Part shown: in pieces, positions 18,378 to 25,901 of the stretch
How the letters are laid out: every line of letters begins with the position of its first letter
How positions within the stretch are numbered: position 1 is the first letter of the stretch
NCBI GenBank assembly: GCA_020848905.1
Contig: JADLHG010000048.1
Coordinates: 1 to 33,769 of the forward strand
DNA length: 33,769 nt
DNA from: Deltaproteobacteria bacterium
GTDB taxonomy: Bacteria; Myxococcota_A; Polyangia; GCA-2747355; JADLHG01
Direction: 5' to 3'
Made by a program: the position numbers and the translations under genes
The notes under the pieces: model-generated
Databases searched by the model: none
What the model saw: the letters and a program-made list of their open reading frames with translations, nothing else
What the model was told of the DNA's origin: nothing

Positions 18378-18394
18378 TCACCCCGCAGTGACTA
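18375..18394. terminator. Palindrome shared by two convergent stop codons
   Basis: TAGTCAC pairs with GTGACTA around a 6-base loop. The left arm begins with the TAG of the 75-aa gene and the right arm ends with the complement of the USP 4 stop codon, so one hairpin covers both gene ends. It lacks strong T-runs; bidirectional termination is plausible. Confidence 0.55.
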
Positions 18395-18880
18395 AAGGAC
18401 CGGCGGTGTGGCGCGGCTACGTCCCGGAGCGCCGTGGATCGTGATCACGGGGCAGCTCGCCCGGCGAACCACGTTCTCGGCCACGCTGCCGATCACCAGG
18501 TGCGCCAGGCCACGTCGCCCGTGCGTGCCCATCACGATCAGGTCGTAGCCCTCGCGCTTCACGAGGCCGAGAATGCTCTCCAGCACGTCGCCCGACTCGA
18601 GCCAGCCCTGCGCCCCCGCGACCCCCTCGCGCTCGAGGTCGGCCAGGAAGTGCTGCATCTGCGTGCCCGCTTCACTGCGCGCGAAGTCGACCAAGCGCTG
18701 ATCCGGCTCTCCGGGGCGGCGGATCATCACCTCGGGCGCGACGTGCCGCGGAGGCTCCCACACGTGGGCCAGATCGAGCGTGGCGCCCAGCTTCGCCGCC
18801 AGGAACGCCGCGTAGCGCATGGCGGCCCACGAGCACTCCGAGAAGTCCACCGGGACGAGTATCTTTTGCACACTCACCAT
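18392..18880 (-). CDS. Universal stress protein (USP 4)
   Basis: A 162-aa ATP-binding-type USP: ILVPVDFSECSW at the start, GTHGRRG...IGSVAENVVRR and CPVITI at the end. Two ATGs compete (18886 and 18880); GAGG abuts the first and is six bases from the second, so I use 18880. Sigma-54 promoter P8 is 35 bases upstream of it. It is divergent from the CBS 2-FtsH-oxidase operon, and its stop codon lies in a hairpin shared with the 75-aa gene. Confidence 0.92.
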   Translation of the reverse strand: MVSVQKILVPVDFSECSWAAMRYAAFLAAKLGATLDLAHVWEPPRHVAPEVMIRRPGEPDQRLVDFARSEAGTQMQHFLADLEREGVAGAQGWLESGDVLESILGLVKREGYDLIVMGTHGRRGLAHLVIGSVAENVVRRASCPVITIHGAPGRSRATPPVL

Positions 18881-18914
18881 CGCCATCCTCGCTTCTGGGT
18901 TCACGCTGGTTAAT

Positions 18915-18930
18915 AGCAAGACGCGTTCCA
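18915..18930 (-). promoter_or_regulatory. Sigma-54 promoter P8 (USP 4)
   Basis: The minus strand reads TGGAACGCGTCTTGCT, 35 bases before the USP 4 start. It faces away from P9, only 33 bases apart, the closest divergent pair in the window. Confidence 0.8.
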
Positions 18931-18933
18931 CGA

Positions 18934-18954
18934 GGTGCGTCGTGGCGCCGCACC
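18934..18954. promoter_or_regulatory. Possible activator-binding dyad between P8 and P9
   Basis: GGTGCG and CGCACC form an inverted repeat with a 9-base spacer between the two divergent sigma-54 promoters. Looser GGTG/CAC dyads occur near P1 (2732-2747) and between P4 and P5 (13306-13321). High GC makes such matches cheap, so this is only a candidate enhancer. Confidence 0.25.
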
Positions 18955-18963
18955 GCCCCGTGC

Positions 18964-18979
18964 TGGAATGACGATTGCA
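18964..18979 (+). promoter_or_regulatory. Sigma-54 promoter P9 (CBS 2, FtsH and oxidase-like operon)
   Basis: TGGAATGACGATTGCA keeps the GG/GC pair at the right spacing, 63 bases before the CBS 2 start. It is the only promoter I see ahead of the three-gene operon. Confidence 0.8.
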
Positions 18980-19041
18980 CCTCCTGCGACGAAGGCACAG
19001 GGATGGGGGTTCACGGCGGAGCGCCGTGCAGGGAGGAGCAG

Positions 19042-19479
19042 ATGCGGCTTCAAGACATCATGACGGCGAGTGTCCTGAACGTAGCGCCGGACGGTGCGGC
19101 CGAGGAGGCCTGGACCACGATGCAGGTGCACAAGGTGCATCACCTGGTGGTGGTGGAGGAGGGCAGGGTGGTCGGCGTAATCTCCGACCGGGACCTCGGG
19201 GGCCCGCGCGGGATGCACCGGCGCGTGGGCACGACCGTCGGCGAGCTGATGACCGAGTCGGTGGTCACCGCGTCGCCCACTACCACCGTGCGGGAGGCCG
19301 CGAATCTCATGCGGGGCCACGTCATCGGCTGCTTGCCGATCGTGGACGGGCAGAGGCTGGTTGGGATCGTCACCGTGGCCGACCTGCTCGAGCTCATCGG
19401 TCGCGGAGTCGAGAAGCCCGTAGCGCGCAGCAAGCGTTACACGTTGCGACACGAGAAGACCGCCACGGAGCGTCGCTAG
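19042..19479 (+). CDS. CBS-pair protein (CBS 2)
   Basis: A 145-aa stand-alone CBS pair. The first motif is LQDIMTASVLNVAPD...HHLVVVEEGRVVGVISDRDL (residues about 3-56) and the second VGELMTESVVTASPTTTV...GCLPIVDGQRLVGIVTVADLLELI (about 66-125). It should bind an adenine nucleotide and signal energy state. GGGAGGAG lies just before the ATG at 19042; an in-frame GTG extension at 19003 lacks a comparable site. It leads the operon with ftsH, starting 24 bases before it, so its sensing may concern the protease or the oxidase-like membrane protein downstream. Confidence 0.9.
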   Translation: MRLQDIMTASVLNVAPDGAAEEAWTTMQVHKVHHLVVVEEGRVVGVISDRDLGGPRGMHRRVGTTVGELMTESVVTASPTTTVREAANLMRGHVIGCLPIVDGQRLVGIVTVADLLELIGRGVEKPVARSKRYTLRHEKTATERR

Positions 19480-19503
19480 CGCGCCGACCCCGCGAGAGGC
19501 CCG

Positions 19504-21474
19504 ATGGCGAACCGTCGAAAGAGCCTGCGCCTGGGACCTGAGAAGCCCCGGGAGTCTCCCGACGGGGCGCCGCAACGCCGTCTTCCCCTCGGGACGAGCT
19601 CGTTTCTGATCTGGCTCGTGGCGGGGCTCGTCGGCGTGATGGTCTTGCAGCGGTGTCTCGACCGCGGCGACGTGCAGCGCGTGGCCTACAGCGAGCTGAA
19701 GCAGGGAGTGCGCGAGAAGCGCTTCGAGCGCGTGACCCTCTCGCCGGACTGGGTGCGTGCCTTTCCCCGCGCGGCCGCCAAGGGAGCCAAGGAGAAGGCC
19801 GTGCGTCCGTGGCAAGCGGGGCGCGTCCCCGACGACGCGGCGCTGCTGAAGCTCCTCGACGAGGCGGGGGTGCCCTACGAGTGGTCGGCCTCCTCGGGGT
19901 TCGGTCAGCTCTTCTGGGTCTGGATCGCGCCGCTGCTCCTCGGGGTGGGGATCGTCTGGTTTCTCTTTCGCGGAGCCGCGGGGGCCATGCGGCAGGGCTC
20001 GGGGGGACTCATGGCCTTCGAGAAGAGCAAGGCCCGCGTTCACTTCGAGTCCGACACGGGGATCACCTTCTCCGACGTGGCGGGGATCGACGAGGCGGTC
20101 GAGGAGTTGCGTGAGATCGTCGAGTTCCTGGCGCACCCGGACAAGTTCCGTCGCCTCGGCGGAAAGATCCCGAAGGGGGTGCTGCTCCTCGGACCCCCGG
20201 GGACGGGCAAGACCCTGCTCGCGCGGGCCGTCGCGGGCGAAGCCAAGGTCCCCTTCTTCAACCTGTCGGGGTCCGAGTTCGTGGAGATGTTCGTCGGCGT
20301 GGGCGCGGCGCGCGTGCGCGACCTCTTCGAGCAGGCGCAGGGCTCGGCGCCGTGCATCATCTTCATCGACGAGCTGGACGCGCTCGGCAAGTCGCGCGGG
20401 TGGGGCGGTTACACCGGGGCGCACGAGGAGCGCGAGCAGACGCTGAACCAGCTCCTCGCCGAGATGGACGGCTTCGACCCGCGCGTGGGGCTCATCGTGC
20501 TCGCGGCCACTAATCGCCCGGAGGTGCTCGACCCGGCGCTCATGCGGCCGGGGCGCTTCGATCGGCAGGTGCTGGTGGACCGTCCGGACAAGAAGGGGCG
20601 CGCGGAGATCCTGAAGCTGCACGTGATGGAGGTGAAGCTGGGCGCGAATGTGGACCTCGACAAGGTGGCGGCGCGCACCCCCGGGTTCGCGGGCGCGGAC
20701 CTGGCGAACGTGGTGAACGAAGCGGCGCTTCTCGCCGCGCGGCGCAACGCCGACGCGGTGGAGCTGCAAGATTTCGAGGCGGCCATCGAGCGCGTCGTGG
20801 CTGGGCTCCAGAAGAAGAACCGCTGTATGAACCCCGACGAGAAGCGCATCGTCGCCCACCACGAGGCGGGGCACGCGCTCGTGGCGCTGTCGCTGCCGAA
20901 CGCCGAGCCGGTGCACAAGGTGTCGATCATCCCGCACGGGTACGCGGCGCTCGGCTACACGCTGCAGCTCCCGCTAGAGGACCGCTACCTGATGCGCGAG
21001 GAGGAGCTGAAGGACAAGCTGGCCACGCTGCTCGGGGGGAGGGCGGCCGAGGAGCTGGTCTTCGGCGCGGTGAGCACGGGGGCGTCGAACGACCTCAAGC
21101 GGGCGACGGACCTGGCGCGGGTCATGGTGCTCGAGTACGGCATGAGCCCGGCGCTGGGCCCGCTCGGCCTCGGCGGCGACGGTCGCCCACGCTTCCTCGG
21201 GGGGGAACTGCCCGCCTGGCCGCGGGAGCAGCTCTACAGCGAGCGCACCGCCGAGCTGGTGGACGCGGAGATCAAGCGCTTGGTCGAGACGGAGCTCGAG
21301 CGGGCCAAGAGCGTGCTCGTGACCCGACGCGAGGTGCTGGCGGCGATTGCGGCCCGCCTGCTCGAGGTGGAGGTGATCGAGAAGGAGGAGCTCGACCGCT
21401 TGGCGGGCGCCAAGGAGACAGCCGTCGCGGGGGTGTCGTCGGGGGACGAGCTCACGCTGCGCAAGGTGGGGTGA
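19504..21474 (+). CDS. ftsH: FtsH-family ATP-dependent membrane zinc protease
   Basis: A 656-aa AAA+ metalloprotease that extracts and degrades membrane and short-lived cytosolic proteins. Two transmembrane segments (about residues 33-50 and 138-156) flank a short periplasmic part. Walker A is GPPGTGKT (Lys236), Walker [13 protein letters not shown], the second region of homology [20 protein letters not shown], and the zinc site HEAGH is at residues 453-457. Length is normal for the family, with some divergence in the N-terminus. Being in a stress operon behind a CBS protein and directly coupled to the oxidase-like gene (stop and start overlap as TGATG) suggests an accessory paralogue rather than the housekeeping copy; that is inference. 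Confidence 0.95.
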   Translation: MANRRKSLRLGPEKPRESPDGAPQRRLPLGTSSFLIWLVAGLVGVMVLQRCLDRGDVQRVAYSELKQGVREKRFERVTLSPDWVRAFPRAAAKGAKEKAVRPWQAGRVPDDAALLKLLDEAGVPYEWSASSGFGQLFWVWIAPLLLGVGIVWFLFRGAAGAMRQGSGGLMAFEKSKARVHFESDTGITFSDVAGIDEAVEELREIVEFLAHPDKFRRLGGKIPKGVLLLGPPGTGKTLLARAVAGEAKVPFFNLSGSEFVEMFVGVGAARVRDLFEQAQGSAPCIIFIDELDALGKSRGWGGYTGAHEEREQTLNQLLAEMDGFDPRVGLIVLAATNRPEVLDPALMRPGRFDRQVLVDRPDKKGRAEILKLHVMEVKLGANVDLDKVAARTPGFAGADLANVVNEAALLAARRNADAVELQDFEAAIERVVAGLQKKNRCMNPDEKRIVAHHEAGHALVALSLPNAEPVHKVSIIPHGYAALGYTLQLPLEDRYLMREEELKDKLATLLGGRAAEELVFGAVSTGASNDLKRATDLARVMVLEYGMSPALGPLGLGGDGRPRFLGGELPAWPREQLYSERTAELVDAEIKRLVETELERAKSVLVTRREVLAAIAARLLEVEVIEKEELDRLAGAKETAVAGVSSGDELTLRKVG

Positions 21475-23090
21475 TGCGCACCCGACCCGGCGCGGATCGC
21501 TTTCCGATCTTTCCGGTCGCACCGGCGAGCTATCTCGCGATGCCCGGCGGGGTCCGGGCCTGGCTTCTGACCCACGATCACAAGCGCCTGGGACTGCTCT
21601 ATCTCGGGACCACGCTCGGCTTCCTCTCGCTCGGGACGCTGGCCGCGGTCGTGGCTGCGCTCGCGGGTCCGGTAGCATCGCTGCCGCTCGTGGGCCCCGA
21701 GCTCCGGCACAAGCTCCTCGACCTCCACGGCCTCGGAATGGTCTTTCTGTTCGTCGTGCCGGCCATCCCGGGGGCGCTCGGGAACCTGGTCTTGCCGCTC
21801 ATGCTGGGGCTCCGTCGCGTGGCCTGGCCGCGGCTCGCGCTCGTCGGTTTCTGGCTCTACGTGGCGGGCGGCGCGACCTTGCTCGCGGCGGTCGCGCTCG
21901 GAGGCAGCGGGCCGAGCTGGGTCTTCTATCGCCCCTTCGCCGCCGAGCCGGAGCGTCGCGCGCTCGTGTACTCGGCGGCGGTGGCCCTCCTCGGGCTCTC
22001 CTCCGCACTGAACGGGGCGAACCTGGCGGCGACGATCCACGGGCGTCCGGGCCCGCATCGCGCGCTCTCGGGCGTGAGCTACCTGGGCTTTGCGCTCTAC
22101 GTGACGGCGGCGGCGCAGCTTCTCGTGACCGTCGCGCTCCCCGTGGTGGCGCTCGTGGGCGGCCTCGAGGCCTGGCGTCTCGGACTCGTCGAGCACCTCG
22201 AGCTCGGGGGCGCAGCGATGGCCCACCAGCTCTTCTGGTTCTACTCGCACCCGGCGATCTACCTGGCCAACCTGCCGGCGCTCGGCGTGGTCGGCGAGCT
22301 ACTGCTCGTGCACGGAGGGCGGGCTCCGCTCAGCCGGCGGGCAGTGATGGTCTGCGTGGGCCTTCTGGCCGCTCTCGGCGTGGGCGGCTTCGCGTACGAG
22401 GTGCTGGTCTTCCTCGGCGCCACGGGGCCCCGCGCCTCGAGCTTGAGCCCCCTGCTCCTCGCGGCGGCCGCGCTCCCGGCGCTGGTGCTCCTCCTCGGCT
22501 GGGCGCCGGCGCTGCTCCCGCTCCGGCGCGCCCCGTCCGTGGCCGGGCTCTACGCGCTCTCCTTCGTGGTGTGCGTGGGGCTCGGGCTCCTGTCGGGAGT
22601 GTGGGTCGCGCTCCGCCCCGGGGGCCCGACGGCGGCCCACGGCGCGTACCAGCTCAGCCACTTCCACGTCACCCTGTTCGGCGGGACGGCCATGGCCTTC
22701 CTCGGAGGGCTTCACCACTGGTGGCCCAAGTTCACCGGACGCATGGTGCACGAAGGCTGGGCGCGCCTCGCTTGGGGGCTCCAGCTTCTCGGCCTGCTCC
22801 TCGGGTTCGGCGGCGTGCTGGCGCTCGGCGGAGCGGATGGCGGTGCGGCGCCCGGGGCCATGCTTCCCTGGAGCTTTCGCGTGCTGGCCGTGTGGGGGCA
22901 GCTCGTGCTCGCGGCGGGGCTGGCGATGACCTTCGTGACCTTCGGGAGGTCGCTCCGGCGTGGAGCCGCGGCACCCACGAATCCTTGGGGGGGCCAGACG
23001 CTCGAATGGCAGACGCCTTCGCCGCCGCCGCCGGAGAACTTCGCTCCGGGGGCCCGGCCGGAGGGGCCCGGAGCCGCCCGGAGACGGTGA
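21474..23090 (+). CDS. Heme-copper oxidase subunit I homologue lacking the CuB histidine pair
   Basis: A 538-aa polytopic membrane protein of the oxidase/NO reductase subunit I superfamily. It opens with the typical LTHDHKRLGLLYL. Helix II has DLHGLGMVF with His85, a heme ligand; helix VI has FWFYSHPAIY with His259 and Tyr263, though the usual HPEVY glutamate is Ala; helix X has HFHVTLF with His396 and His398, followed by HHWWPKFTG. The helix VII His-His pair that normally completes CuB is absent: the region reads GGFAYEVLVFLGATGP (from residue 304). Hemes may be bound without a working CuB site, so normal O2 reduction is doubtful. No subunit II or III gene is near. The ATG overlaps the ftsH stop codon. 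Sensor, NO-binding or electron-transfer roles are possible. Confidence 0.85.
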   Translation: MRTRPGADRFPIFPVAPASYLAMPGGVRAWLLTHDHKRLGLLYLGTTLGFLSLGTLAAVVAALAGPVASLPLVGPELRHKLLDLHGLGMVFLFVVPAIPGALGNLVLPLMLGLRRVAWPRLALVGFWLYVAGGATLLAAVALGGSGPSWVFYRPFAAEPERRALVYSAAVALLGLSSALNGANLAATIHGRPGPHRALSGVSYLGFALYVTAAAQLLVTVALPVVALVGGLEAWRLGLVEHLELGGAAMAHQLFWFYSHPAIYLANLPALGVVGELLLVHGGRAPLSRRAVMVCVGLLAALGVGGFAYEVLVFLGATGPRASSLSPLLLAAAALPALVLLLGWAPALLPLRRAPSVAGLYALSFVVCVGLGLLSGVWVALRPGGPTAAHGAYQLSHFHVTLFGGTAMAFLGGLHHWWPKFTGRMVHEGWARLAWGLQLLGLLLGFGGVLALGGADGGAAPGAMLPWSFRVLAVWGQLVLAAGLAMTFVTFGRSLRRGAAAPTNPWGGQTLEWQTPSPPPPENFAPGARPEGPGAARRR

Positions 23091-23186
23091 GCGCGGGCGG
23101 TGAGCGCGGGCGGTGAGCGCGGGCGGTGAGCGCGGGCGGTGAGCGCGGGCGGTGGATCGGGCGGTGGATCGGGCGGTGGATCGGGC
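23088..23186. repeat. Tandem repeat array (13-bp then 12-bp units)
   Basis: TGAGCGCGGGCGG is repeated five times (23088-23152), the first copy containing the oxidase-like gene's stop codon, then TGGATCGGGCGG twice and a partial third copy. The array ends two bases before sigma-54 promoter P10, so it fills the space where an enhancer would lie. Confidence 0.9.
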
Positions 23187-23187
23187 T

Positions 23188-23203
23188 TGGAATGGGCCTT
23201 GCT
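23188..23203 (+). promoter_or_regulatory. Sigma-54 promoter P10 (USP 5)
   Basis: TGGAATGGGCCTTGCT keeps the GG/GC pair at the right spacing, 39 bases before the USP 5 ATG, immediately downstream of the tandem repeat array. Confidence 0.8.
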
Positions 23204-23241
23204 TCGACTAAGATGGGCGCAACGCGCGCTGGAGGGGCCGT

Positions 23242-23727
23242 ATGAGCTACGACGTCAAACGGATTCTGGTCCCCGTGGACTTCTCGCTGTGCTCGTGGTC
23301 TGCGCTTCAGCACGCGGCGGCCTTGGCCCGCAAGCTGGCGGCGGAGGTCGACATCTTGCACATCCTCGAGACGCCGCACTACATCGTCCCCGAGGTGATG
23401 GTCTTTCCCCCGGGCGAGGCGCCGCAGACCCTCGCCGAGTACACGCGGACCCAGGTCTCGAAGGAGATGGATCGCTTCCTTCAGGACGCGCCGAACGTCG
23501 GGGATGTGCCGATCCGCGTGCTCATCGAGCGCGGGGACCCGTTGCGGAAGATCATCGAGCTGGCCGAGAACAACGGCTACGACCTGATCGTGATGGGCAC
23601 GCACGGGCGGCGGGGGCTCACGCACCTGCTCCTCGGCAGCGTGGCGGAGCGGGTGGTTCAGCGCTCGCGCTGCCCCGTGCTCACGGTGCATCCCCCGCAG
23701 ACCGACGGGGGGACCCCAGAGGTGTAG
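23242..23727 (+). CDS. Universal stress protein (USP 5)
   Basis: A 161-aa ATP-binding-type USP: ILVPVDFSLCSW near the start, PPGEAPQTLAEY in the middle, GTHGRRG...LGSVAERVVQR and CPVLTV at the end. GGAGGGG precedes the ATG. It is transcribed alone from P10. Its 3' end overlaps the convergent lipoprotein gene by 47 bases, so one of the two tails may be antisense to the other's mRNA. Confidence 0.93.
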   Translation: MSYDVKRILVPVDFSLCSWSALQHAAALARKLAAEVDILHILETPHYIVPEVMVFPPGEAPQTLAEYTRTQVSKEMDRFLQDAPNVGDVPIRVLIERGDPLRKIIELAENNGYDLIVMGTHGRRGLTHLLLGSVAERVVQRSRCPVLTVHPPQTDGGTPEV

Positions 23728-24154
23728 CGCCGGGCGGCCTTCCTTCGAGGAGCGAGCCGACCTGATCCCAGAAATCGAGCGGCACGCCGGGTGCGGTGCT
23801 CGCGCCCTTCGCGACGCTACTCGGCAGAGGGCTCGTGCCGAGCGCTGCCGCAGGCTGCCGCGGGCTGCCCGGATCCCCCGCGCGTCTGCGCGCGGCGTAG
23901 GCGCCGAGGTCCATCGCGTCCTCTTCGAAGGGCCGCCTCTCGGGCGTGGCACCCCAGCGGGGCCGGTTCTCCGAGGTGCGGCGAGAGGGGGAGGTGGCCG
24001 CTCGCTCCCCCTCGAGCCCGCGCTCGGGTGGTGGGCCCGTGCGCGGGGGCCGGGCGCAGCCTCCCGAGAGGCCTACGAGGGCCCCGAGGAAGAGACCCAT
24101 GAAGAGACCGCAGGGCAGGCGGAGGACCACTGCTCGTCGCATCGTGTGGCGCAT
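23681..24154 (-). CDS. Small predicted lipoprotein
   Basis: A 157-aa protein of unknown function. The N-terminus is a signal peptide ending LSGGC (Cys33), followed by a Pro/Arg/Gly-rich, probably disordered region (RPPRTGPPPERG) and no recognisable domain. Two start codons are possible, 24154 and, four codons later, 24142; neither has a ribosome binding site. The sigma-54 promoter P11 would begin transcription about two bases before the first ATG, so the message may be leaderless. It overlaps the USP 5 gene tail to tail. The lipobox and the promoter support it as a gene; composition alone would be weak evidence. Confidence 0.65.
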   Translation of the reverse strand: MRHTMRRAVVLRLPCGLFMGLFLGALVGLSGGCARPPRTGPPPERGLEGERAATSPSRRTSENRPRWGATPERRPFEEDAMDLGAYAARRRAGDPGSPRQPAAALGTSPLPSSVAKGASTAPGVPLDFWDQVGSLLEGRPPGATPLGSPRRSAGDAP

Positions 24155-24166
24155 GCCCTGGGATGA

Positions 24167-24182
24167 AGCAAGGCGCGTTCCA
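24167..24182 (-). promoter_or_regulatory. Sigma-54 promoter P11 (small lipoprotein)
   Basis: The minus strand reads TGGAACGCGCCTTGCT. Twelve bases separate it from the ATG at 24154, the same distance as at P6. A tandem repeat array lies upstream of it. Confidence 0.75.
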
Positions 24183-24210
24183 GGTCCGGGGGCTCGGGCG
24201 GGCTAGTCGG

Positions 24211-24300
24211 GCGTCGTGCGCGCTGCTCGGGCGTCGTGCGCGCTGCTCGGGCTCGTGCGCGCTGCTCGGGCTCGTGCGCGCTGCTCGGGCTCGTGCGCGT
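24211..24300. repeat. Tandem repeat array (20-bp then 19-bp units)
   Basis: GCGTCGTGCGCGCTGCTCGG occurs twice (24211-24250), then GCTCGTGCGCGCTGCTCGG twice (24251-24288) and a degenerate copy that touches the stop codon of the histidine kinase gene. The array lies upstream of sigma-54 promoter P11. Confidence 0.9.
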
Positions 24301-25901
24301 TACTCCGGCGTCGCGTTCGTCGGGAGCTCGAGCGTGAAGCTCGCGCCGAGTCCGAGCCCCGGGCTCGTGCAGGTGAGCTCGCCGCCCATCTCCCGGGCGG
24401 CGGCGGCGCTGGCGTGCAGGCCGAAGCCGTGCCCCTCGGCCTTGGTCGTGAAGCCGTACTGGAAGAGCTGCGCCGCGTGCTCGGGGGCGATGCCCGGCCC
24501 GTTGTCGGTGACCGTGATGGCCGCGCGGGAGCCATTCACGGGAGCGATGCGGACGCTGAGCCGCTTCTCCGCGGGCGCGGCGGCGACCAGCGCCTGCTTG
24601 GCGTTTCGCAGCACGTTGATCAGCACCTGCAGCACCCGGTGGCGGTCGATGGGGAAGGCCGGGAGCGTGGCGTAGTCGCGTTCGACGAGGAGCCCCGAGT
24701 CGGTGAGCTCGCCGATGGCGATGGCGATCGCGGCGTCGACCGCCTCGGCCAGCGGCATGACCTCCACGGAGCGCGTCCCTCGCGCGTAGCTCTGCTGCGC
24801 CGAGATCACCTGCTTCAAATGGTCGACGCGGCGCCGGAGCGTGCTGAGCTCGCCGATGAGCTCCTGTCGCTCGGTCACGAGCTGCGCCGTCAGCTCGCGC
24901 AAGAAGTTCGGCACGAGCTTGCCGCGCGGGTCCTCGGTGAGGAAGCGGCCGAGCCCCTCCCCCTGCTCGGTGAGGAGCGAGGTCAGCTTCTGCAGCCCAT
25001 CCAGCCGCAGCTTGTGGAGCCGGTCGCCGACCACCGTGGCGGACACGTTCACGCTGTTCAGCACGTTTCCCGCGTTGTGCAGGACCCCCGTGGCGATCTC
25101 GGCCATGCCGGCCGCGTGCGCGCTCTCCTCCCGCGCGCGGGCCAGCTCCTCCTCGGCGGTGCGGTCGCGCACGAGCAGGCTGTAGCCGCGGTGCCGCCGC
25201 CCGGCGCTGAAGCTCGGCGTCAGCTCGAGGTGCAGCCACCTCCGCGCGTGGGGCACGGTGCCGACGAAACGCCGGTTGCGCGGCTTCGCAGCCTCGAGCG
25301 CGCTCCGCAGCGGGGCGAAGGCCTCCGAGGCGAAGATGTCGAGGAGCGACTTCCCCTTGACCGAGTCCTCGGTGAGGGGGACGCCGTGCTCCGTGCGAAA
25401 GGCGAGGAGCTCGAGGAAGCGCGGGTTGTGCTCGAGCACGCGCCCCTCGGGGTCCAGGATGCCGATGCCGTCGGCAGCCTCGCGGACCACGGTGCGCCAC
25501 CATTCCTGGGCCTGCGCGAGCTCGTGGAGCAGCCCGCCCGGCTGCGCGAGCTCGAGGAAGGCGAGCCGGTCGCTTCCGCGCGGCATGATCGTGACGCGCA
25601 CGAGCTGGTCGCCGTCGGTCACGCGGAGGGTCAGGAGCAGATCCAGCTCGGCGTCGCGGGCGCCGGTCATCCCGGCGTAGTACGCCGCGAGTCCGCTGCG
25701 GTCGAGGGGGCTCACGAGCTCGTCGAAGCCCCTGCCCACCACGGCCTCCTCGGCGCAGGAGAACCAGCTACCGAAGGCGGCGTCCATCGCCACGACGCGG
25801 TGCTGGCCGTCGAGCAGGAGCATGGCGCGCGAGCAGCGCTCGTCGTAGGGTGCGGCGAGGCAGTCGGTGGTCACGCACCGTCGGTCAGGGGGTCGCGTCA
25901 T
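24300..25901 (-). CDS. PAS-domain histidine kinase (HNxGN-type H-box)
   Basis: A 533-aa cytoplasmic kinase. Two PAS-like domains cover about residues 20-125 and 130-245. The phospho-acceptor region is ATGVLHNAGNVLNSVNVSAT with His275; the LHNxGN form is a recognised subgroup without the usual HExxxP. The catalytic part has an N-box (VLINVLRNAKQAL) and G-boxes (DNGPGIAPEHA, GHGFGLHAS). There is no membrane segment and no receiver domain. Its start overlaps the 102-aa gene by 17 bases, making it the last gene of the NifS-like/V4R operon. No cognate response regulator is nearby. Confidence 0.9.
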   Translation of the reverse strand: MTRPPDRRCVTTDCLAAPYDERCSRAMLLLDGQHRVVAMDAAFGSWFSCAEEAVVGRGFDELVSPLDRSGLAAYYAGMTGARDAELDLLLTLRVTDGDQLVRVTIMPRGSDRLAFLELAQPGGLLHELAQAQEWWRTVVREAADGIGILDPEGRVLEHNPRFLELLAFRTEHGVPLTEDSVKGKSLLDIFASEAFAPLRSALEAAKPRNRRFVGTVPHARRWLHLELTPSFSAGRRHRGYSLLVRDRTAEEELARAREESAHAAGMAEIATGVLHNAGNVLNSVNVSATVVGDRLHKLRLDGLQKLTSLLTEQGEGLGRFLTEDPRGKLVPNFLRELTAQLVTERQELIGELSTLRRRVDHLKQVISAQQSYARGTRSVEVMPLAEAVDAAIAIAIGELTDSGLLVERDYATLPAFPIDRHRVLQVLINVLRNAKQALVAAAPAEKRLSVRIAPVNGSRAAITVTDNGPGIAPEHAAQLFQYGFTTKAEGHGFGLHASAAAAREMGGELTCTSPGLGLGASFTLELPTNATPE

